The notes under the pieces were generated by a model. That model did not search any database and had not been told where the DNA came from. It worked only from the letters and a program-made list of their open reading frames with translations. The position numbers and the translations under genes were made by a program. A stretch of DNA of 64,000 nucleotides from a bacterium (GTDB taxonomy: Bacteria; Electryoneota; Electryoneia; Electryoneales; Electryoneaceae): contig JAHLLH010000010.1 of assembly GCA_020444265.1 (NCBI GenBank), positions 62,001 to 126,000 of the forward strand, in the 5' to 3' direction. Below are positions 59,217 through 64,000 of the stretch, one piece after another. Each line of letters starts with the position of its first letter. Positions within the stretch are counted from its first letter, which is position 1.

Positions 59217-61049
59217 TCAGGGATAGTTCAATACCATGGGCCAGTAGTACAATGCCATACCAATCAACACGAGAAACGCGAGGAGTGTGGCAAGTATACC
59301 GACCCGCAGAAAATCTTTTGGGACCAGATGGCCGCTTGAATAAACAATCGTATTCGGTGGCGTGCCAATAACAATCAAGAAGGCGAATGAGGATGCCAGT
59401 GAAGTGGCGAGGCCCATCATCGGGATCAGTGCTGTACCTGGTGAAGCCGATGCCGCCATCTCGAGAGTGATAGGGGCCACCGCAGCAGCTGTCGGACCTG
59501 CAGCGAGCAGGTTTGTCAATCCAGTGGTGATCAAACTGCCTGAAAGGATCAAAGCGAGACCGCTGGTCAAGTTGAGTGATGAAAGAGCGTTGAGTAGGGA
59601 TCCCGCCAGCCAGGCTGCAGTCCCTGTCTGATCGAGAATGCGTCCGAAGACAATGGCACCGGCATAGAGCCAGACGACGCCCCAGTCGACATCGTGCTGG
59701 TAATCCTTCCAGTCCACAACACCACTGATCATGTAAATCACCGCACCAGTCACCGCAATCACACCGATGCCAGGGCTGAAGCCAAGCAGCTCTTTCAGCA
59801 GTGTTTTATCCGTAATCCAGCCAAAGATGGCGAGTGCAAAGATGGCCATGGTGAATAGTTGTGTTCGGTTCCATGGTCCCATATGAGTGATATCGGCACG
59901 CAGGGTGCGCATCGCGGGGCTGAGGTCGCGGATTTTAGGTTTGAACATCAGGTTGACCAGCACCCAGACCAGCACCATCATCACCAGTACAAAGGGCATG
60001 GCGTAGAGGATCCATTGGCTGTAGCTGATGGTGATGCCGTACAAATCCTCGAGATAGTTCATCACGATGATGTTGCGCGCCCCGCCGGAAGGGGTACCAA
60101 ATCCACCAATATTGCAGGCCATGGCGATGGTAATCATCAGCATTTTCGCCAGTTCCGGGTCTTCCGGGTTTTTACGGGACAAACTGTTGTTGTAAAAAAT
60201 CAGGCCGATGGGCAGGAAAATGGCCGCAAGAACATGATCTGAAAGCACGGCGGCAAGCGGACTGATGACAAGCACCAGCATGCCCGTGACAGTCGGGACC
60301 GTTGGTTTACGAAGGATGCCGAAGAAGAGAAGGCTGATACGTTTATCCAACCCGGTTTTCACCAGCGCAGTCGCAAGCATCAGACTGCCCATAATGAACC
60401 AGGTCGCATCGCTCCAGAACATGGAGGCGATTTCACGTGGATTGACCAGTCCACCGAAAACTGAAACCAGCCCGATGGTGAATGCGACAGCGGGGAAGGG
60501 CATTGCTTCGAAGATGAAACAGAAAACGACAAAGACTACCAGCGCAGTACCCAGCCGGATGTTTCGGGTGCCTCGATCCACCTCTCTCTGCTGATCAGCA
60601 TCCAGCTGTTGCTCGATTCCCCGTCCCAGTTCCAGTGATCGTGTTGATTGAATCAAACTGGAAAGACGCTCTGTCGATAGTGTGTCGAGGATTGCCAGAG
60701 CCTGTCCGATGATGGGATCCGGCCTGGAGATCCCTGCATCCTTCCACTCGGTACCATCCAAAGCGAGGAAGGCATCCACATCGCTACGGCCCTCACCAGC
60801 ATAGAGGATTATCAGCTCGAGAACAGTCTCTTCTGGTTTGTCGAGCTGGCTGGTGGGTCGGGAGAAAAGGGAATCGGCGAGCGCAGTCCGGGCGATGTCC
60901 TCTGCCACGGTGAAACGTACCGCAACCTGCCGCATGCTGGATGTGATCGGGAGCAGGAGAACGATGACAAACAATACGGCACCGATGCCAAGTCGAGTAA
61001 CGACTCGGCGTCGTTTCGCAGCAATCGGTTTTTTGAGGAGTCGAAGCAC
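59217..61049 (-). CDS. DASS/SLC13-family anion symporter with extra extracytoplasmic domain
   Basis: 610 aa Na+-coupled anion transporter of the divalent anion symporter family (sulfate, di- or tricarboxylates). The core from about residue 165 has the family repeats: MACNIGGFGTPSGGARNIIV and FAFLIVIGTPPNTIVYSSGH form the two substrate/Na+ hairpin regions. Unusually, a first membrane segment (residues 20-37) is followed by about 125 polar residues that are predicted to lie outside the cytoplasm, before the first core segment. GTG 61049. It lies downstream of the ATP sulfurylase-APS kinase gene and upstream of the response regulator. Sulfate is therefore the favoured substrate, but this is inferred from context. 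Confidence 0.87.
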   Translation of the reverse strand: MLRLLKKPIAAKRRRVVTRLGIGAVLFVIVLLLPITSSMRQVAVRFTVAEDIARTALADSLFSRPTSQLDKPEETVLELIILYAGEGRSDVDAFLALDGTEWKDAGISRPDPIIGQALAILDTLSTERLSSLIQSTRSLELGRGIEQQLDADQQREVDRGTRNIRLGTALVVFVVFCFIFEAMPFPAVAFTIGLVSVFGGLVNPREIASMFWSDATWFIMGSLMLATALVKTGLDKRISLLFFGILRKPTVPTVTGMLVLVISPLAAVLSDHVLAAIFLPIGLIFYNNSLSRKNPEDPELAKMLMITIAMACNIGGFGTPSGGARNIIVMNYLEDLYGITISYSQWILYAMPFVLVMMVLVWVLVNLMFKPKIRDLSPAMRTLRADITHMGPWNRTQLFTMAIFALAIFGWITDKTLLKELLGFSPGIGVIAVTGAVIYMISGVVDWKDYQHDVDWGVVWLYAGAIVFGRILDQTGTAAWLAGSLLNALSSLNLTSGLALILSGSLITTGLTNLLAAGPTAAAVAPITLEMAASASPGTALIPMMGLATSLASSFAFLIVIGTPPNTIVYSSGHLVPKDFLRVGILATLLAFLVLIGMALYYWPMVLNYP

Positions 61050-61079
61050 ACGTTCCCCTGATCAGGAATGGACCATGGA

Positions 61080-61115
61080 GAGAAATTCCCCGGCCCGAAG
61101 GTAGGACCGGGGAAT
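61080..61115 (-). terminator. Terminator after the ATP sulfurylase-APS kinase gene
   Basis: On the minus strand ATTCCCCGG (61115-61107) pairs with CCGGGGAAT (61093-61085), followed by TTCTC. The 9-bp stem has a 13-nt loop. It lies 44 nt past the stop and separates this gene from the transporter. Confidence 0.6.
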
Positions 61116-61158
61116 ACGGATCGTCCACTCAAAAGATCACAATACGTAAGTCGACCGT

Positions 61159-62889
61159 TTACTCTTCCATGCTGGCAACAAAACCCTGGTTGGCAAGGTA
61201 GACAAGAATCTTGTGGGTCGCCTCTTCCGGGGTCAGTTCGGTCGTGTTAATCACGATCTCGGCATCTTCCGGGGTTTCGTAGGGATCGGAAATCCCTGTG
61301 AATTCCTTGATGATACCGGCACGAGCCTTGGCGTAGAGTCCCTTACGGTCTCGCTCTTCGCAGACTTCCAGCGGTGTCGCGACATGCACAAGGATAAACC
61401 CGCCGAGGGGTGCCACCATCTCACGGACTTCCTTACGAATATTGTCGTAAGGAGCGATCGGCGCGCAAATCGCGATGCCGCCATTTTTGGTGATCTCGCT
61501 GGCCACCCAGCCGATACGACGGATGTTGATGTCGCGGTGTTCCTTGCTGAAGCCCAGCTCGCTGGAGAGATTCTTTCGAACCAGGTCGCCGTCCAGCAGG
61601 GTCAGAGGACGATCTCCGCGCTGCATCAGCTTGGTCGACAGGGCGTTCGCGATGGTCGACTTGCCGGAGCCGGAAAGGCCGGTGAAGAAGACGGTATAGC
61701 CCTGCTTGTTGCGCGGCGGGAAGGTGCGACGAAGCTCCTTGGCCACTTCCGGGAAGGTGAACCATTCGGGAATGGCACGGCCTTCACTCAAACGTTGACG
61801 CAGCTCGGTGCCAGAAATCGACGAAGTCTTGGTGCCTTCCGGGACCTCGTCAATCGGCATGTACTGGTCTTCGTCCGGAAGATAGACCATCATCTTGAAC
61901 TCGACCATTTTTACGCCAAGCTCTACTTCATGCTGCTTGAGAAGTTCCTGCGCATCGTACGGGCCATAGAAGGGCTTGCCACTGCTGTCCGAACCGGGAC
62001 CGGCATGGTCACGTCCAACGATCAGGTGGGTGCAGCCATAGTTCTTACGGATGATGGCATGCCAGAGCGCTTCGCGAGGGCCGCCCATGCGCATCGCCAG
62101 CGGGAGCAGGCTGAGCATGGTAGTCTGCTGCGGATAGTGCGACAGCAGTTCTTTGTAGCAACGGACACGGGTGAAGTGATCGACATCGCCCGGTTTGGTG
62201 GCACCGACGACCGGGTGCACGAGCAGGTTGGCCTCGGCGGTACGTGCTGCTTGGCGAGTCAGCTCAAAATGTGCGCGGTGCATCGGGTTACGGGTCTGGA
62301 AAGCGACCACGCGACGCCAGCCGCGCTTGTTGAACTGGTAGCGTAGCTCTTCTGGTGTATTGCGAAGGTCGACGAAATCGTAGTAGAAGGGTATCTGCGC
62401 ACCTTCGATACGTCCGCCGAGGTACACAGTGCCAGTCTGGTTCATCAAGTGCGCGACAGCCGGATGCTCGGTATTGGTCGTACCAAATACCTTTTCGGCC
62501 TCAACGTTTTTGTCCGGGGTCCAGATATCCTCAACATGCAGTACGGCAAGCATGACACCTTCGGCATCACGCAATGCAACCTTCGATTCCCCAGCCTTCA
62601 GGGTAGAGGCAAATTCTTCACTGACATCGAGCGTGATCGGCATAGGCCACAAGGTGCCATCAGGTAGACGCATGTCATTACAAACGCCATCATACTCACT
62701 TTTAGTCATGAAGCCCTGCAGCGGGCTGAAACCGCCATTCATCAGCAATTCGAGATCAAAAAGCTGACGCTCTTTCAGATCATGAGAGGGCCAATCGCGA
62801 GATTCGGACTTTAATGCTTCCTGACGGGCATCGTCCGCGATCAGGTTGACAAGTTTCCCACCATGGGGGGAAATCAGATGGTCTTCCAT
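61159..62889 (-). CDS. Bifunctional sulfate adenylyltransferase / adenylylsulfate kinase (PAPS synthase)
   Basis: Makes PAPS from sulfate and two ATP in one polypeptide. 576 aa from ATG 62889. The N-terminal ATP sulfurylase part (about 1-390) has FQTRNPMHRAHFELTRQAAR (HxxH), VGRDHAGPGSDSSGKPFYGP and SISGTELRQRLSEG. The C-terminal APS kinase (about 395-576) has FFTGLSGSGKSTIANALSTK (P-loop), LDGDLVRKNLSSELGFSKEH and GLYAKARAG. The sulfurylase-then-kinase order is that of Met3-like/Aquifex-type fusions. Without APS or PAPS reductase genes here, its product most likely serves the two sulfotransferases. A CRP-like site lies about 200 nt upstream. Confidence 0.95.
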   Translation of the reverse strand: MEDHLISPHGGKLVNLIADDARQEALKSESRDWPSHDLKERQLFDLELLMNGGFSPLQGFMTKSEYDGVCNDMRLPDGTLWPMPITLDVSEEFASTLKAGESKVALRDAEGVMLAVLHVEDIWTPDKNVEAEKVFGTTNTEHPAVAHLMNQTGTVYLGGRIEGAQIPFYYDFVDLRNTPEELRYQFNKRGWRRVVAFQTRNPMHRAHFELTRQAARTAEANLLVHPVVGATKPGDVDHFTRVRCYKELLSHYPQQTTMLSLLPLAMRMGGPREALWHAIIRKNYGCTHLIVGRDHAGPGSDSSGKPFYGPYDAQELLKQHEVELGVKMVEFKMMVYLPDEDQYMPIDEVPEGTKTSSISGTELRQRLSEGRAIPEWFTFPEVAKELRRTFPPRNKQGYTVFFTGLSGSGKSTIANALSTKLMQRGDRPLTLLDGDLVRKNLSSELGFSKEHRDINIRRIGWVASEITKNGGIAICAPIAPYDNIRKEVREMVAPLGGFILVHVATPLEVCEERDRKGLYAKARAGIIKEFTGISDPYETPEDAEIVINTTELTPEEATHKILVYLANQGFVASMEE

Positions 62890-63248
62890 CGTACTCAAAC
62901 CTTTGTTGTGTTCAGAATAAACAGCAAAGGGCACGTCGGCCCCGTCTGTTTTCACTCTTGTGCCTTTGTCTTATCGAATAGGACGGCCTAAAGGTGTCAT
63001 ATCCGAACAAAGGATGCAATCGAAAGTACAAGCCCGTGTCTCCCGGAAACTCGTACGCGGGTGGAAGATTACGAGGGAAATATTGTCAAGGTGTGATAGC
63101 TGTCACCCAATGGAGTCCTGCCAGGTTTCCATCTGCTGAGTGTGACTGAGCTATAGGGCGGAACATGATGATCTTCATGAGTCCGAACGATCTCGGTCTG
63201 TTAGTGGATGATCGAATACGATGTTGTTGCACATCGGTCGGTAGGTAA
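62890..63248. other. Intergenic region upstream of the PAPS synthase gene (359 bp)
   Basis: No gene or RNA was recognised. It contains a CRP-like site (63092-63107). A TTGACA on the minus strand (63089-63084) lies directly downstream of that site, but no good -10 box is found at the right distance. Confidence 0.4.
63092..63107. promoter_or_regulatory. CRP/FNR-family-like site upstream of the PAPS synthase gene
   Basis: TGTGA (63092-63096), six bases, then TCACC (63103-63107), one mismatch from TGTGA-N6-TCACA. On the minus strand it abuts a TTGACA hexamer at 63089-63084, the usual geometry for an activator site near a -35 box. Confidence 0.4.
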
Positions 63249-63950
63249 CTACGCACGCTTCATGGCTGCGAGTCGATCCTTTGCTTCCACTTCAAGATCT
63301 TCCAGCCTCTTTTTCAACAAGACATCAAAATGTGCACGATCTTCATCTGTAAGTCTGCGCGGAACATAGATCGGTTCGGTCACACAGAGCGCCACACGGC
63401 TGAAGGGCAGGGGTAATTCGTAGTGATCCCATGTGGGGAAATGGATTTTCCATTCGGCAGCAGCATAGCCAAGGATGATGGGTTTTCCCGTTAATGAGGC
63501 GATGGTGATGACACCGGCCTGTACGGATCGATTCGGACCCGAAGCGCCATCCAGAGCAACCGCGTAATCTTTGTTTTCACGTAACGTGCGGATGAGTTTT
63601 TTTAATTCCCCGATATTTCTGAAGTTTGTGGATGAACGAATCAGGTTGAAGCCGAGTCCTTTGAGCACACTTCCGATAAGATCACCAAGCCAGACCGGGC
63701 TGACCAGTACGCTGACACCACGATTTCTCTGAATGTAAACAGGACAGGCAGTATTGCCATGCCACGAGGCCATGATCACGCCACCTTCGCGGCGCGCCTT
63801 GCTGATGTGCTCGAGATGATATCGTTTAAGACGTAACGTTCGAGCCCAGAAGAGAATAATGGGGGGAAGGACACGACCTGCAAATGCAGGAAGCTGGTCG
63901 AAGATCCATCCTTTTGGCTGGAAAGGCTTCTGTTCTTTCTCCTGCGCCAT
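63249..63950 (-). CDS. DUF374 lysophospholipid acyltransferase-like protein
   Basis: 233 aa protein of the DUF374 family, related to lysophospholipid and lipid A acyltransferases. Membrane-associated N-terminus (LPAFAGRVLPPIILFWAR), then IMASWHGNTACPVYIQRNRG, where WHG carries the family His. LVSPVWLGDLIGSVLKGLGF, VALDGASGPNRSVQAGVIT and GKPIILGYAAAEWKIHFPTW are typical of the family. ATG 63950 has GGGGA upstream. It may act in lipid A or envelope lipid synthesis; the acyl donor is unknown. It follows the surface-polysaccharide genes but is in its own transcript as far as can be seen. Confidence 0.88.
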   Translation of the reverse strand: MAQEKEQKPFQPKGWIFDQLPAFAGRVLPPIILFWARTLRLKRYHLEHISKARREGGVIMASWHGNTACPVYIQRNRGVSVLVSPVWLGDLIGSVLKGLGFNLIRSSTNFRNIGELKKLIRTLRENKDYAVALDGASGPNRSVQAGVITIASLTGKPIILGYAAAEWKIHFPTWDHYELPLPFSRVALCVTEPIYVPRRLTDEDRAHFDVLLKKRLEDLEVEAKDRLAAMKRA

Positions 63951-64000
63951 TCAATCCCCGTATATCTCAGCAAATAGTGGAGAAAACGCGGATGTAGGGT

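Noticed and set aside
61213-62346. Plus-strand open frame of 377 codons opposite the PAPS synthase gene
   Set aside because: Antisense shadow of a highly conserved fusion enzyme; no recognisable domain.
1-64000. tRNA, rRNA, CRISPR arrays, insertion sequences, phage or integrase genes
   Set aside because: None recognised on either strand; no regular spacer arrays, no transposase motifs, no tRNA-like folds in the intergenic regions.

Overview
The window is 64 kb of one large cell-surface polysaccharide locus from a diderm (Gram-negative type) bacterium of moderate G+C content. The outer membrane is implied by a Wzi-like barrel, a Wza-type SLBB export protein, lipoprotein and beta-barrel signal sequences, and two heptose enzymes (GmhA, GmhB). 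The lineage cannot be fixed from sequence alone. Multi-SLBB exporters, secreted beta-helix proteins, a membrane SpoIIE phosphatase and LutABC together would fit the FCB/Gemmatimonadota/Latescibacterota-like groups, but that is inference.

Layout. 1-11.1 kb: sulfotransferases, glycosyltransferases, a chain-length (Wzz) protein, a heparinase II/III-like protein and an AlgD-type GDP-mannose dehydrogenase. 11.3-16.4 kb: two secreted right-handed beta-helix proteins (the first probably frameshifted) and a convergent Wzi-like outer-membrane protein. 16.7-25.7 kb: nucleotide-sugar synthesis (rmlA, rmlC, rmlD, ugd, UDP-xylose synthase, UDP-GlcNAc 2-epimerase, a GalE-like epimerase) plus the initiating phosphoglycosyltransferase. 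25.7-36.3 kb: a small outer-membrane protein, the eight-SLBB exporter, an ATP-grasp enzyme, Wzx flippase, two glycosyltransferases and an O-antigen ligase/polymerase. 36.4-43 kb: a methionine/folate island (metE, a homocysteine methyltransferase-MTHFR fusion), a DUF116 protein and a TPR lipoprotein. 43.1-54.2 kb: a second sugar-nucleotide set (UDP-HexNAc dehydrogenase, second 2-epimerase, gmhB, gmhA, manC, uronate 4-epimerase), a PAP phosphatase, a nucleotidyltransferase-like protein and a SpoIIE phosphatase. 54.3-64 kb: lutABC, rmlB, a response regulator with CBS domains, a DASS anion transporter, a fused ATP sulfurylase-APS kinase and a DUF374 acyltransferase.

How it fits together. Precursors that can be made include dTDP-L-rhamnose (rmlA, C and D at 16.7 kb, rmlB at 57.3 kb), UDP-GlcA, UDP-Xyl, UDP-GalA, GDP-Man, GDP-ManA and UDP-ManNAc(A)-type sugars. 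The repeat unit is thus likely rich in uronic acids. It would be started by the PGT, extended by six glycosyltransferases, flipped by Wzx, polymerised by the Wzy/WaaL-like protein, length-controlled by Wzz and exported by the SLBB protein. Two sulfotransferases, PAPS synthase, PAP phosphatase and a candidate sulfate transporter form a complete sulfation route, so my main inference is a sulfated acidic exopolysaccharide.

Non-coding signals. There is a REPIN-like inverted pair of hairpins between metE and the MTHFR fusion, a perfect 34-bp palindrome after the first beta-helix gene, a palindromic operator over a good sigma70-type promoter, and three CRP/FNR-type TGTGA-N6-TCACA sites (one perfect). 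I saw no tRNA, rRNA, CRISPR array or insertion sequence.
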